From Spirosoma sp. KCTC 42546 (GTDB lineage Bacteria; Bacteroidota; Bacteroidia; Cytophagales; Spirosomataceae): a DNA stretch of 64,000 nt. Of this stretch, positions 1 to 8,764 are shown piece by piece; positions within the stretch are counted from its first letter, which is position 1; each line of letters starts with the position of its first letter. Both the position numbers and the translations under genes were made by a program. Location of the stretch: positions 186,001-250,000 of the forward strand of contig NZ_CP041360.1 in the NCBI RefSeq assembly GCF_006965485.1, in the 5' to 3' direction. A model generated the notes under the pieces. The model worked only from the letters and a program-made list of their open reading frames with translations, ran no database searches and was not told where the DNA came from.

Positions 1-247
1 GCGGCCTAATCACATCCATTTTTCTCTGTTCGGGCCGAATATTACGACGCGTCTGGTCACCCAGATGTATTTCCCCGGCGACCCGCTGTTACAGTATGAT
101 CCACTTTTTCTGGCGGTACCGTTAAAAGGACGCGACCTATTGGTGTCCCAATTCGATTTGAGCCTTACGGAACCCAGTTTTGCTTTAGGGTATCGGTTTA
201 ATTTTGTTCTCAGAGGACATAATTCAACGCCATTTGAAACGGTATAG
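1..247 (+). CDS. pcaH: Protocatechuate 3,4-dioxygenase beta subunit, 3' end only
   Basis: The frame is open from base 2 to the TAG at 245-247, so only the last 81 residues are present; the 5' part lies outside the window. The visible RPNHIHFSLFGP and TRLVTQMYFPGDPL segments are characteristic of the iron-binding beta subunit of intradiol dioxygenases; the HIH region normally supplies a ferric-iron histidine ligand. With PcaG the enzyme cleaves protocatechuate between its two hydroxyls to 3-carboxy-cis,cis-muconate. The alpha subunit gene follows at 402, which supports the call. The gap between them is filled by an inverted-repeat element. Confidence 0.93.
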   Translation, partial: RPNHIHFSLFGPNITTRLVTQMYFPGDPLLQYDPLFLAVPLKGRDLLVSQFDLSLTEPSFALGYRFNFVLRGHNSTPFETV

Positions 248-250
248 ACC

Positions 251-393
251 GCAGATTTTTATGATCATTATGATGTTTTATGATTTTACAACTAATTGAA
301 ATGACATATGGGGTTGATTATCAACACATAAATTTTATGTGATTGCTTTTAAAAGAAAAATCATTTTTGATCATAAGAATCATAAAAATCTGC
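251..393. repeat. Inverted-repeat element A between pcaH and pcaG
   Basis: Bases 251-274 are complementary to 370-393 with two mismatches in 24. The arms are made of AT-rich, repeated ATCATAA-like units. The left arm begins 3 nt after the pcaH stop and the right arm ends 8 nt before the pcaG ATG, so the element fills the gap. The interior (275-369) is AT-rich and holds smaller palindromes, including an ACATAAA/TTTATGT type match. It has the same architecture as the elements at 929, 6001, 15148, 43551 and 53093, although the sequences differ. Confidence 0.75.
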
Positions 394-401
394 GTTCCAT
401 C

Positions 402-920
402 ATGTTGCAAACACCTTCGCAAACTGTCGGCCCTTATTTTGCCTACGGCCTGACGCCGGAGCAATATCTATATAACTTTAAAAGCCTGGTCGACAATCAA
501 TTGGTAAGCCCACTTGATCAACCCGACGCGATTACCATTACAGGAAATGTATTTGATGGACAGGGGCAAGTTATAACCGATGCCATGATCGAAATCTGGG
601 ACGCGCAGAATAAGCGTTTTGGCCGATTCGGGACGGGTACTGACCCTAAAAGTCGGTTTGTTTTTCATACCCTCAAGCCTGAGCCGACAGACGGCCAGGC
701 ACCCCATGTATCGGTGATCGTATTCATGCGTGGGCAACTGATCCATTCCTATACCCGGCTCTATTTCTCCGACGAACCCGACTTGAACGAGAAAGACGAC
801 GTATTGAATGCGGTGCCTGCTGAACGACGCCATACACTCATTGCCCAAAAGAATGCGGCTGGCTATGAGTTCAATATCTACATGCAGGGTGAGCAGGAAA
901 CCGTGTTTTTTGAGGTATAA
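402..920 (+). CDS. pcaG: Protocatechuate 3,4-dioxygenase alpha subunit
   Basis: This is the 172-residue alpha subunit partner of PcaH in the ring-cleaving dioxygenase. The reading frame is open from 339, but I place the start at ATG 402 (MLQTPSQTVGPYFAYGL), where family similarity begins. The residues before it would be translated from the inverted-repeat element. The intradiol dioxygenase signature region (ITGNVFDGQGQVITDAMIEIWDAQ as separate pieces) and the typical alpha-subunit segment VSVIVFMRGQ followed by TRLYFSDE are visible. The alpha subunit lacks the full iron-ligand set, as is usual. It is co-directional with the rest of the pca cluster. Confidence 0.92.
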   Translation: MLQTPSQTVGPYFAYGLTPEQYLYNFKSLVDNQLVSPLDQPDAITITGNVFDGQGQVITDAMIEIWDAQNKRFGRFGTGTDPKSRFVFHTLKPEPTDGQAPHVSVIVFMRGQLIHSYTRLYFSDEPDLNEKDDVLNAVPAERRHTLIAQKNAAGYEFNIYMQGEQETVFFEV

Positions 921-928
921 GCCGTACT

Positions 929-1024
929 AAGTAAATGGACAATGTGAAATGAACAATGCTTAATGCAAATACTTTGATTATCAGGCTGTTTTTCATTTTA
1001 CATTGTCCATTATCCATTTACTTA
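929..1024. repeat. Inverted-repeat element B between pcaG and pcaB
   Basis: Bases 934-953 pair with 992-1011 over 20 positions with one G-U pair, and the outer bases 929-938 can also pair with 1014-1023. The arms consist of repeated AATGGACAATG/AATGAACAATG-like units. The element begins 8 nt after the pcaG stop and ends 7 nt before the pcaB ATG. There is no U-tract typical of an intrinsic terminator. Element D at 15148 uses a related unit (AATGGATAATG), so these two may belong to one sequence family. Confidence 0.75.
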
Positions 1025-1031
1025 TTGAGTC

Positions 1032-2351
1032 ATGAGCCTATACACCTATCTATTTTATAGTGCTGACGGACAATCCCTATTATCCGATGATGCTACGCTC
1101 GCGCACATGCTTCAGTTTGAAGGGGCATTAGCGCAGGCGCAGGCAAAAAATGGTCTTGTTCCGGTGGCATCGGCAGAAATGATAGTAGCTTGCTGTCAGG
1201 CAGATTTATTGGATGTAGATCGGCTCAAAAGGGATAGTTCGCTCAGTGGTAATGCTGCTATTCCACTCGTCAAACAATTGACCGTGCTGGTCCGCCAGCG
1301 CGATGAGGAAGCTGCTAAGTTCGTGCATCTGGGTGCAACCAGCCAGGACCTAGTCGATACGGCAACGGTTCTGACAATCAAACAATTTATTGATTGGCTG
1401 GACGGTAAGCTCTCGGCGTTGGAAAACAGCCTGGTTCGATTGACGAAACAGTACCGCCGAACCGTCATGATTGGCCGAACGTTGTTGCAGCAGGCAAAAC
1501 CCATCACGTTTGGACTGAAGACGGCTCTGTGGCTGGAGGGCATCGGTCGTAGTCGGCAGCGACTGACCGATGTAAAGAAACGGGTATTGGTGTTGCAACT
1601 GGCTGGTGCTGCTGGCAGCCGCAATAGGTCGATTTCGGCAGAAGTGCATGAGAATCTGGCGACCCAACTGGGGCTAAGACCTTCTGTTTCCTGGCATACG
1701 CAGCGGGATAATCTGGCTGAGTTTGCCTCTGTGCTGGGTATTTTAACGGGTAGCCTGGGTAAAATCGCCAAAGATGTTTCACTGCTGATGCAGACCGAAA
1801 TCGCTGAAGTACTGGAAGGTAAAGCCGAAGGCAAAGGTGGGTCGAGTACAATGCCCCACAAACGCAATCCCGTAACCTCCACGGCTATTCTGGCCAATGC
1901 CAATCGGGTTCCCAATCTGGTAGCTACTCTGCTCGCGGCTATGCCCCAGGAACACGAACGCTCCGCCGGACTCTGGCATTCGGAATGGGAGGTGCAAACG
2001 GAAATCATGCAGCTAACGGCAGGAACCGTAGAACGCAGTCTTGAATTGCTCAATAATCTGGACGTGGATGAACAACGGATGCGGCAAAACCTCGAACTCA
2101 CTAACGGCCTGATTTACGCCGAAACCGTTTCGCTGGCACTGGCTCCTAACCTTGGCAAAGCTCAGGCGCATGAACTAGTCGAAAAAGCCTGCTCGCTGGC
2201 CGTATCGCAGAAGAAATACCTCAAAGACGTACTCCTTGAGCAACACCTTGATCTATCAGATTTGGATGAGCTTTTCAAACCCGAAAACGCCATTGGCCAA
2301 AGCCTCGACATCATCGACTCTATTTTAACGCATTATGACCCTCAACTATAA
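1032..2351 (+). CDS. pcaB: 3-carboxy-cis,cis-muconate cycloisomerase
   Basis: This 439-residue enzyme lactonises 3-carboxy-cis,cis-muconate to 4-carboxymuconolactone, the second step after ring cleavage. It belongs to the fumarase/aspartase superfamily, whose signature GSSTMPHKRNP is at residues 270-280; the conserved HLGATSQD segment is near residue 99. The length is normal for bacterial PcaB. The start ATG lies 7 nt after inverted-repeat element B. Its last 17 bases overlap the start of the next gene, which indicates translational coupling. An adenylosuccinate lyase or argininosuccinate lyase is less likely given the pca context. Confidence 0.95.
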   Translation: MSLYTYLFYSADGQSLLSDDATLAHMLQFEGALAQAQAKNGLVPVASAEMIVACCQADLLDVDRLKRDSSLSGNAAIPLVKQLTVLVRQRDEEAAKFVHLGATSQDLVDTATVLTIKQFIDWLDGKLSALENSLVRLTKQYRRTVMIGRTLLQQAKPITFGLKTALWLEGIGRSRQRLTDVKKRVLVLQLAGAAGSRNRSISAEVHENLATQLGLRPSVSWHTQRDNLAEFASVLGILTGSLGKIAKDVSLLMQTEIAEVLEGKAEGKGGSSTMPHKRNPVTSTAILANANRVPNLVATLLAAMPQEHERSAGLWHSEWEVQTEIMQLTAGTVERSLELLNNLDVDEQRMRQNLELTNGLIYAETVSLALAPNLGKAQAHELVEKACSLAVSQKKYLKDVLLEQHLDLSDLDELFKPENAIGQSLDIIDSILTHYDPQL

Positions 2352-3456
2352 ATTGCAAGGAACTCCCAATAGTCCGGTCCTGATTTTCTCCAACTCGCTC
2401 GGGGCGGAACTGATGATGTGGGATGAATTAGTGCCGTATCTGCTGCCCTACTTTCGAGTACTTCAGTACGATACGCGTGGACACGGAGACAGTGATGTTA
2501 CGCCAGGGCCCTACACCATCGATCTGTTGGGACAGGATGTTGTTGATTTACTGGATAAGCTGAACATTGACCGAGCTTATTTCTGTGGCCTGTCGATGGG
2601 TGGCCTCGTTGGGCAATGGCTGGGTATCAATCATCCAGAGCGCATCAAAAAACTAGTAGTCAGCAATACAGGTGCTAAAATTGGAAACGACGACCGCTGG
2701 AACGGACGTATTGCTACCATTACCGAGCATGGCATGCAGGCTATTGCGGATGACATGATGGACCGCTGGTTTACGGACGACTTTCGAGCCAGTAACTCGC
2801 AACGGATAGCCGACATGAAAGCGATGGTTTTGCGGGCTCCACTCGATGGGTATGCCGCCTGTTGTGCCGCTATCCGTGATGCTGATTTCCGAGAAACACT
2901 AAATCAACTGAAAGTTGAAACGCTGGTCATCGCGGGTGACGACGACCCGGTGACGAACGTAGAACTGGCCGAGTTTCTGGCTACGAATATCCCGAATGCC
3001 CGCCTACGTGTCCTGCCTGCAAAGCATCTGGCCAGTACCGAATTGCCCGAACAATACGCCCAACTACTCATCAATTTTTTTGTGGGCGAATCAACGGTTG
3101 ATCGAGGGATGCATGTCCGCCGAACGGTGTTAGGCGATGCTCACGTCGATAAAGCTACAAGCCAGATTAACGAATTCAATGCTGATTTTCAGCAATTTAT
3201 AACAACCTATGCCTGGGGCGAAATCTGGACGCGACCGGGGCTTTCCAAGCTCAACCGAAGCCTGATTACGCTGGCTATGCTGATTGCATTGAACCGAAAA
3301 GCCGAGTTTCAGATGCATATTCGGGCTGCCCTGAACAATGGGGTAACCGAGGACGAAATCAAAGAGGTTATCATGCAATCGGCCCTGTATTGTGGGTTGC
3401 CAGCCGCGAATGAAGCCTTTCACTCGGCGCTCGAAATCCTTAACCAACAGCCATGA
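2335..3456 (+). CDS. pcaL: 3-oxoadipate enol-lactonase / 4-carboxymuconolactone decarboxylase fusion
   Basis: A bifunctional protein of 373 residues. Residues 1-250 are an alpha/beta hydrolase with the nucleophile elbow GLSMGG (Ser87), matching enol-lactonase PcaD. Residues about 255-373 are a carboxymuconolactone decarboxylase domain (PcaC) with the typical YAWGEIWTRPGLS and EFQMHIRAALNNGVT segments. The two activities convert 4-carboxymuconolactone to 3-oxoadipate in consecutive steps. Such D-C fusions are known in other bacteria as PcaL. The gene starts inside the end of pcaB, and its stop overlaps the next start by 4 nt. Confidence 0.94.
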   Translation: MTLNYKLQGTPNSPVLIFSNSLGAELMMWDELVPYLLPYFRVLQYDTRGHGDSDVTPGPYTIDLLGQDVVDLLDKLNIDRAYFCGLSMGGLVGQWLGINHPERIKKLVVSNTGAKIGNDDRWNGRIATITEHGMQAIADDMMDRWFTDDFRASNSQRIADMKAMVLRAPLDGYAACCAAIRDADFRETLNQLKVETLVIAGDDDPVTNVELAEFLATNIPNARLRVLPAKHLASTELPEQYAQLLINFFVGESTVDRGMHVRRTVLGDAHVDKATSQINEFNADFQQFITTYAWGEIWTRPGLSKLNRSLITLAMLIALNRKAEFQMHIRAALNNGVTEDEIKEVIMQSALYCGLPAANEAFHSALEILNQQP

Positions 3457-4670
3457 CCCACTATACACAGGTTGGCATTATTGGAGCCGGACCCGCCGGG
3501 CTCCTGTTAGCACAGCTCTTGCACCAGCAAGGCATCCGCTCGGTTGTGCTGGAAAATCGGTCGCGCGAGCGCGTCGAAAGTCGGCAGCGGGCGGGCCTGC
3601 TCGAACAAAACACCGTTGACCTGCTCCGACAGGCAGGGGCTACCGACCGACTCGACCAGCAAGGACTCGTTCATGATGGTGTTATTCTTAGTTACAACGG
3701 CCAGCGACACCGTATTGACCTGGCTAAGTTGACTGGTGGCTCGCGGGTAACCATTTACGCGCAGACCGAAGTGGTTAAAGACCTGATCCAACTAAGATTG
3801 AATACGGGGGAACCCATTTTATTTGAGGCCGAAGCCACATCTATTGACGGGCTGGATGGAAATGAGCCGATGATCCAGTATACCCACAATGGAGAGAGCC
3901 ATACCCTTATCTGTGATTTTGTAGCGGGTTGTGATGGTTTTCACGGCATCTCCCGGCAGACTATCCCCGAGTCGTTAACAACTGCCTATGACAACGTCTA
4001 TCCGTATTGCTGGCTGGGTATCCTGGCGAAGGTTCCGCCATCGACGCACGAGTTGATTTATGCTTACCATGACCGGGGATTTGCGCTTCACAGCATGCGT
4101 TCGCCGGAGATTTCCCGGCTGTATGTGCAATGCGATGTGACGGATACATTGGCCGATTGGCCCGACGAGCGTATCTGGGCGGAACTTCAACTTCGGCTCG
4201 GAACAGTGGGCTGGACGTTAATGGAAGGCCCAATTCTGGAGAAAACCATTACCCCCATGCGTAGCTTCGTAAGCGAACCCATGCAGTACGGTCGGCTATT
4301 TCTGGCCGGTGATTCGGCGCATATTGTACCGCCAACGGGTGCAAAAGGACTGAACATGGCCGTGGCCGATACAGGGCAATTATTCCATGCGCTTATGGAC
4401 TGGTATCAGAACGGCAGTGCATCGGAATTGGCTAATTATACGGCTTGCTGTATGCGTCGTGTTTGGCGGGTTCAGGAATTCTCTAACTTCATGACCGAGC
4501 TTTTGCACCACAATCCGAACAAGACTCCATTTGAGGCTCAATTGCAGGCCTCCCGATTCAATCAATTAATCACCAGCCAGATGGCCTCGACCGTAGTCGC
4601 CGAGAACTACGTAGGTCTGGCCGCTAAACGCGCTAGTGAAGCTCAACAATCCGTAAATTTTCACGTATGA
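3453..4670 (+). CDS. pobA: 4-hydroxybenzoate 3-monooxygenase
   Basis: A 405-residue flavoprotein of the p-hydroxybenzoate hydroxylase family. It uses FAD, NAD(P)H and O2 to hydroxylate 4-hydroxybenzoate to protocatechuate, the substrate of PcaGH. The N-terminal Rossmann motif GAGPAG is at residues 10-15, followed by the family segment [12 protein letters not shown] second FAD motif, [16 protein letters not shown], lies near residue 286. The start codon overlaps the stop of the preceding gene (ATGA) and its own stop overlaps the start of pcaIJ, so the gene is embedded in the operon and feeds it directly. Confidence 0.94.
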   Translation: MTHYTQVGIIGAGPAGLLLAQLLHQQGIRSVVLENRSRERVESRQRAGLLEQNTVDLLRQAGATDRLDQQGLVHDGVILSYNGQRHRIDLAKLTGGSRVTIYAQTEVVKDLIQLRLNTGEPILFEAEATSIDGLDGNEPMIQYTHNGESHTLICDFVAGCDGFHGISRQTIPESLTTAYDNVYPYCWLGILAKVPPSTHELIYAYHDRGFALHSMRSPEISRLYVQCDVTDTLADWPDERIWAELQLRLGTVGWTLMEGPILEKTITPMRSFVSEPMQYGRLFLAGDSAHIVPPTGAKGLNMAVADTGQLFHALMDWYQNGSASELANYTACCMRRVWRVQEFSNFMTELLHHNPNKTPFEAQLQASRFNQLITSQMASTVVAENYVGLAAKRASEAQQSVNFHV

Positions 4671-6022
4671 AAACCGTACCTATTCTCGACGTACATACAG
4701 CTGCTAAACTGGTTAACGAAGGCGATACGCTTTTGCAGGGCGGGTTTGGGATGACAGGCAACCCCGTTCACCTCATGCACGCTCTGGCCGAAATCGGTAC
4801 GAAGAACCTGACGTTCATCGGCAATAACACAGGCGAAACCGGTTTAGGTGGCGGGCGTCTGCTCCGGAACGGCCAGCTCAAAAAACTGATCGGCTCGTTT
4901 TTTACGTCCAACCCCGATGCTGTAAAAGCCGCCCAAAGCGGGCAGGTGGAGTACGAACTCCTTCCGCAGGGAACACTGGCCGAGGCTATCCGGGCGGGCG
5001 GAGCAGGTATCGGCGGCTTTTACACGCCAACCTCTGCTGGAACGCCACTTGCCCAAGGTCGTGAAACGAAAATCATTGATGGCGTAGAGCAGGTATTTAT
5101 TAAGGGGATTCGAGGGAACGTGGCGTTTATTCGCGCCTGGCGGGCCGATACAGCGGGCAACCTGCAATACCGCATGACCGAAAATAATTTTAACAAAGCG
5201 ATGGCTACGGCCGCTGATCTGGTCATTGCCGAAGTCGAAGAAATTGTGCCTGTAGGATCAATTGCTCCCGAGTACGTGCATACGCCCGGTTGTTTTGTCG
5301 ATTACCTTGTTCAGGCCACCCTAACGCTGGATGATTTAGGCATTTCGGCATCGGTCTCGTCGTCCAAAAAAGTGGACGACCGACGTATGAACATGGCGCG
5401 ACGGGCACTTGCCGAGTTAAAGAAAGGGGATGTGGTCAACTTAGGCATCGGTATCCCGACGCTCGTTGCCGATTTGATCACCGATGAGCAAGGTATTATT
5501 CTGCATACCGAAAATGGAATGTTGGGCGTAGGGCCTGTGCCAGCGGATGGTGGTGGAGCGATGGATTACCCTGTTAATGCGGGCAAAATTCCAGTGACAG
5601 CCCTCAAAGGCAGTAGCTATTTCGATAGTGCTGATTCCTTTGCCATGATTCGGGGCGGCCATGTCGACGTAGCCATTATGGGTGGTCTGGAAGTGGACGA
5701 AGCCGCTAATCTGGCCAACTGGGCCGTTCCTGGCAAACCGCTGCTTGGTGTTGGGGGAGCGATGGATCTGGCGAAAGGTGCCAAACGGTTGATTATTACG
5801 ATGACGCACACAAACCCGGATGGCTCGTCTAAAATTGTGCCAGAATGCACGCTGCCGCTAACGGCCACCGGTGTTGTCGATATGGTGATTACCGATCTGG
5901 CCGTATTCGCCTATCCCGACGGTAAGCTCACGCTCCTCGAACTCATGCCCGGTGCGACATTGGAAGAGGTACAAGCCAAAACAAGTGCGCGATTTCTAAT
6001 GAGCGAAAGAGTAAAAGAGTGA
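4667..6022 (+). CDS. pcaIJ: 3-oxoadipate CoA-transferase, fused alpha and beta subunits
   Basis: A single 451-residue chain joins both halves of a class I CoA-transferase that are usually separate PcaI and PcaJ subunits. Residues 1-225 match the alpha subunit (GGFGMTGNP at 25-33). Residues about 238-445 match the beta subunit ([11 protein letters not shown], then ENGMLGVGP with the expected catalytic Glu282). It transfers CoA from succinyl-CoA to 3-oxoadipate. Context makes 3-oxoadipate a better substrate guess than acetoacetate, though SCOT-like activity is possible. The last codons (SERVKE and stop) are encoded by inverted-repeat element C. Confidence 0.9.
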   Translation: MKTVPILDVHTAAKLVNEGDTLLQGGFGMTGNPVHLMHALAEIGTKNLTFIGNNTGETGLGGGRLLRNGQLKKLIGSFFTSNPDAVKAAQSGQVEYELLPQGTLAEAIRAGGAGIGGFYTPTSAGTPLAQGRETKIIDGVEQVFIKGIRGNVAFIRAWRADTAGNLQYRMTENNFNKAMATAADLVIAEVEEIVPVGSIAPEYVHTPGCFVDYLVQATLTLDDLGISASVSSSKKVDDRRMNMARRALAELKKGDVVNLGIGIPTLVADLITDEQGIILHTENGMLGVGPVPADGGGAMDYPVNAGKIPVTALKGSSYFDSADSFAMIRGGHVDVAIMGGLEVDEAANLANWAVPGKPLLGVGGAMDLAKGAKRLIITMTHTNPDGSSKIVPECTLPLTATGVVDMVITDLAVFAYPDGKLTLLELMPGATLEEVQAKTSARFLMSERVKE

Positions 6023-6092
6023 CAGAGCGATTCGCCACTCTCTCCCCCGCTCCGCTTCGGCGGTCCGATTTCACTCATTAACTCTTTCACTC
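6001..6092. repeat. Inverted-repeat element C between pcaIJ and pcaF
   Basis: Bases 6001-6022 and 6071-6092 are complementary at 19 of 22 positions. The left side consists of four 8-base units beginning GAGYGAAA/GAGTAAAA (6001-6032), and the right side carries the complementary 8-base units. The left arm overlaps the last codons and stop of pcaIJ, and the right arm ends 8 nt before the pcaF ATG. The centre (6033-6070) is GC-rich. No U-tract follows, so it is not a standard terminator. Confidence 0.75.
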
Positions 6093-6100
6093 ATTAATTT

Positions 6101-7309
6101 ATGATTGACTCATTCATCATCGACGCCATCCGTACGCCCATTGGCAGTTTCGGAGGAAGTCTATCGTCCATCCGAGCCGACGATTTGGCGGCCTTGCCGA
6201 TAAAAGAACTGCTTAGTCGTAACCCAACTATTCCGCCCGATGCCATCGACGATGTAATTCTGGGTTGCCATAATCAGGCGGGGGAAGATAACCGTAATGT
6301 AGCCCGTATGGCCTTGCTGCTGGCTGGATTGCCTTATTCGGTTCCTGGCGAGACGGTTAACCGGCTGTGCTCATCAGGTATGTCGGCGGTTATCCACGCC
6401 AACCGGGCCATCAAAGCTGGCGATGGGGATCTATTTATTGCTGGAGGAATGGAACACATGACCCGTGGCCCGTGGGTAATCTCCAAAACGTCGAAGCCGT
6501 TCGGCAATGATGCCCAAATGTTCGACTCCAGCTTTGGCTGGCGGTTTGTTAATCCCAAAATGCACGCTCTATATGGTACGGATGCAATGGGTATAACCGC
6601 CGAAAACCTGGCTGAGCTCTATGCTATCAGCCGGGACGATCAGGATTTATTTGCCTATAATTCCCAGCAAAAAGCCGCCCGAGCCCAGCAGTCAGGGCGG
6701 TTGGCCGAAGAAATCATGGGGGTTGAACTTCTGGCAAAGAAAGGTCCTGTGACCATTTTCAATACCGATGAATTTGTAAAACCACAAACCAGCCTGGACG
6801 TTCTGGCGAAACTGAAACCCGCTTTCAAAAAAGAAGGTGGAACCGTGACGGCTGGTAATGCCGCTGGCTTAAACGACGGAGCTGCCGCTATGTTCATTGC
6901 GTCCGAAGTGGCTGTAAACCAGTACGGCCTTACCCCCAAAGCGCGAATCGTAGTCTCGGCGGTTGTGGGTGTTGAGCCACGTGTTATGGGTATTGGCCCA
7001 GTTCCGGCCACAAAAAAAGCGCTCCAAAAAGCTGGTCTTAGCCTGAATGACATCGACGTGATTGAACTTAACGAAGCCTTTGCCGCTCAGTCACTGGCCT
7101 GCACGCGCGCCCTGGGTCTGGCCGACAACGACCCACGTATCAACCCAAATGGCGGAGCTATTGCGCTGGGGCACCCACTGGGTATGTCGGGTACGAGACT
7201 AGTCCAAACGGCTGCGCTGGAACTGACAAAACAAAACAAGCGCTACGGGTTGGCCACCATGTGTGTAGGCGTGGGTATGGGCTATGCGGTAATTATTGAA
7301 CGAGTGTAA
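6101..7309 (+). CDS. pcaF: 3-oxoadipyl-CoA thiolase
   Basis: This 402-residue thiolase performs the last step of the pathway, cleaving 3-oxoadipyl-CoA with CoA to succinyl-CoA and acetyl-CoA. The acylated cysteine is Cys90 in NRLCSSGMSAV. The NEAFAAQ motif, the GGAIALGHPLG histidine motif and the C-terminal CVGVGMG cysteine motif are all intact. Sequence alone cannot exclude acetyl-CoA acetyltransferase, but length and gene order favour PcaF. The gene ends 15 nt from the convergent minus-strand gene. Confidence 0.92.
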   Translation: MIDSFIIDAIRTPIGSFGGSLSSIRADDLAALPIKELLSRNPTIPPDAIDDVILGCHNQAGEDNRNVARMALLLAGLPYSVPGETVNRLCSSGMSAVIHANRAIKAGDGDLFIAGGMEHMTRGPWVISKTSKPFGNDAQMFDSSFGWRFVNPKMHALYGTDAMGITAENLAELYAISRDDQDLFAYNSQQKAARAQQSGRLAEEIMGVELLAKKGPVTIFNTDEFVKPQTSLDVLAKLKPAFKKEGGTVTAGNAAGLNDGAAAMFIASEVAVNQYGLTPKARIVVSAVVGVEPRVMGIGPVPATKKALQKAGLSLNDIDVIELNEAFAAQSLACTRALGLADNDPRINPNGGAIALGHPLGMSGTRLVQTAALELTKQNKRYGLATMCVGVGMGYAVIIERV

Positions 7310-7324
7310 GCCATTCGGTACGAA

Positions 7325-8587
7325 TTATTCCTTCTTATTTACCAGGGCTGGCGTGAGAATAAGACCCTCCTGTGGTTCTCGCAGTAGGATACTGTTTTCA
7401 TCAATCAGATTTTTCAAGGACTTATCAGCAAGCGTATCCAGAAGTTTGTACTTCAATTGAAATAGTTTGGTCTGATTCGCCGATTTCGTCCATTTCATGA
7501 TCTTACAATGGCAATTGGCGTTTTCACGCGTATTGATAACCTCTTCGAGTGAACCGCCTTTTCCCTGCTTGATAAACACATTTCGGATACCAATCATGTC
7601 GTTGCCTTCGCCCGTATCAAAGCTCCAGGTGGTGGCTATACTGGTCAGATAGCCTTTGCCTTTGTCCAATCGCAATAAGGCATGGATGGGGGATTCAACG
7701 TTTCCCGAAGCGTTTTTTACCCGGGAATAAATAGAGACAAGCGATGGGGCTTCAAATTGAATATAGCCGATATGATCAATGTTGGCACCGTGTCGATAGA
7801 AGGTAAAATAGCCGTCTTTGTAGGTTATCTCCACCAGATTATTGGCCACCTGATGGTAGCGATTAGGATCATTCCCCCTCGCCTGAGGAGCCCCCGTATA
7901 GTATAACCAAATACCCGACAGACTATCAATCTCTTCCTGTGTTGGTTGGTAAGGGAGAATCGTCAGGTCTTTTCGGATGGTGTCCCACGCTGCTCGTTCG
8001 GTAAACCACTGAAAACCAACAAATACGAGAATAACAAGCAAGCCGATTACACTGATAAGCCAGGCTCTCGTCTGTTTTTGGAGAGACGTTTTTAACTGGT
8101 TAGCCTTCTCATTAAGTTCCTGCTGGCAGGTTGCTAATTGTTGTCGAAGAGCTTCCTGTTCTTCTTTCAGTAAGCTTATTGATGCGTTGGTATCGGCTCC
8201 TTCAATGAGATGGGTATCTTGTGGATGTTGCTCAAATCCTTTGCGACCAATACCGTACAGATAGATGTAACAGGCATCGGTCAGAAACGAACGTGGATGA
8301 GCCACTAACCGATTGTAGGCATCTTTAATTTGAACCCCGGTAATATCATACTTTCGGTGAGGGTAGTCTAACTGCTTAGGGTTTGGATCTGGCGGATACA
8401 AGTCATGATCCAGTTGTTGGGCCGTGTGTGGCAACTCATTACTAATGTTGCTGAGCATTTTAGCCACTTCTTCGTAGTTTTTTGGATTTGTGTTCCGTAC
8501 GATTCGTTGGCCCGTAGCGAGCTGGTACTTTTCCATTACTTTTTCAAGTAAGTACGAAATCTCCTCCTTACCCGTCTTAAGTTTCAT
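7325..8587 (-). CDS. Unknown membrane-anchored coiled-coil protein
   Basis: I do not recognise this 420-residue protein. Residues 1-125 are a soluble region without a familiar motif. Residues about 138-172 are Gln/Glu/Lys-rich and look like a coiled coil (LLKEEQEALRQQL). Residues about 175-194 form one hydrophobic segment. Residues 200-420 are a mainly beta-looking domain with many Tyr, Trp and Gly residues. There is no signal peptide, so the protein probably has a cytoplasmic N-terminus, one transmembrane helix and a periplasmic C-terminal domain. It is convergent with pcaF and divergent from the esterase operon, and nothing ties it to either. Confidence 0.72.
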   Translation of the reverse strand: MKLKTGKEEISYLLEKVMEKYQLATGQRIVRNTNPKNYEEVAKMLSNISNELPHTAQQLDHDLYPPDPNPKQLDYPHRKYDITGVQIKDAYNRLVAHPRSFLTDACYIYLYGIGRKGFEQHPQDTHLIEGADTNASISLLKEEQEALRQQLATCQQELNEKANQLKTSLQKQTRAWLISVIGLLVILVFVGFQWFTERAAWDTIRKDLTILPYQPTQEEIDSLSGIWLYYTGAPQARGNDPNRYHQVANNLVEITYKDGYFTFYRHGANIDHIGYIQFEAPSLVSIYSRVKNASGNVESPIHALLRLDKGKGYLTSIATTWSFDTGEGNDMIGIRNVFIKQGKGGSLEEVINTRENANCHCKIMKWTKSANQTKLFQLKYKLLDTLADKSLKNLIDENSILLREPQEGLILTPALVNKKE

Positions 8588-8733
8588 GCAAGCTGCTTGT
8601 TATGAGCTATTTATAAAAGTTTATTAAGCTTAATAAAATTTTATAAAGATAGGGCTTCATTTATAAACTGCTGGGAAGAATTTATATATAATGAATGATT
8701 GACGTAGTAGGATATAAGTAAGATTTGTGTGTA

Positions 8734-8741
8734 TACCTTTG
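8734..8741 (+). promoter_or_regulatory. Candidate -7 box upstream of the esterase operon
   Basis: TACCTTTG matches the Bacteroidota -7 consensus TAnnTTTG and lies 23 nt before the ATG at 8765. No clear TTG -33 element is seen at the expected distance, so the call rests on the -7 box and its position before a six-gene operon. Confidence 0.35.
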
Positions 8742-8764
8742 GTCTTATTAGCCGATCCAATACT

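Noticed and set aside
339..401. N-terminal extension of PcaG
   Set aside because: The extra 21 codons lie inside inverted-repeat element A and do not match the family; ATG 402 is preferred.
1196..2101. 301-residue open frame on the minus strand
   Set aside because: It lies entirely within pcaB on the opposite strand, is rich in Arg/Ser/Leu and matches no family; it is a shadow of a GC-biased gene.
6101..7309. Acetoacetyl-CoA thiolase rather than PcaF
   Set aside because: Motifs do not distinguish them, but length and place in the pca operon favour 3-oxoadipyl-CoA thiolase.
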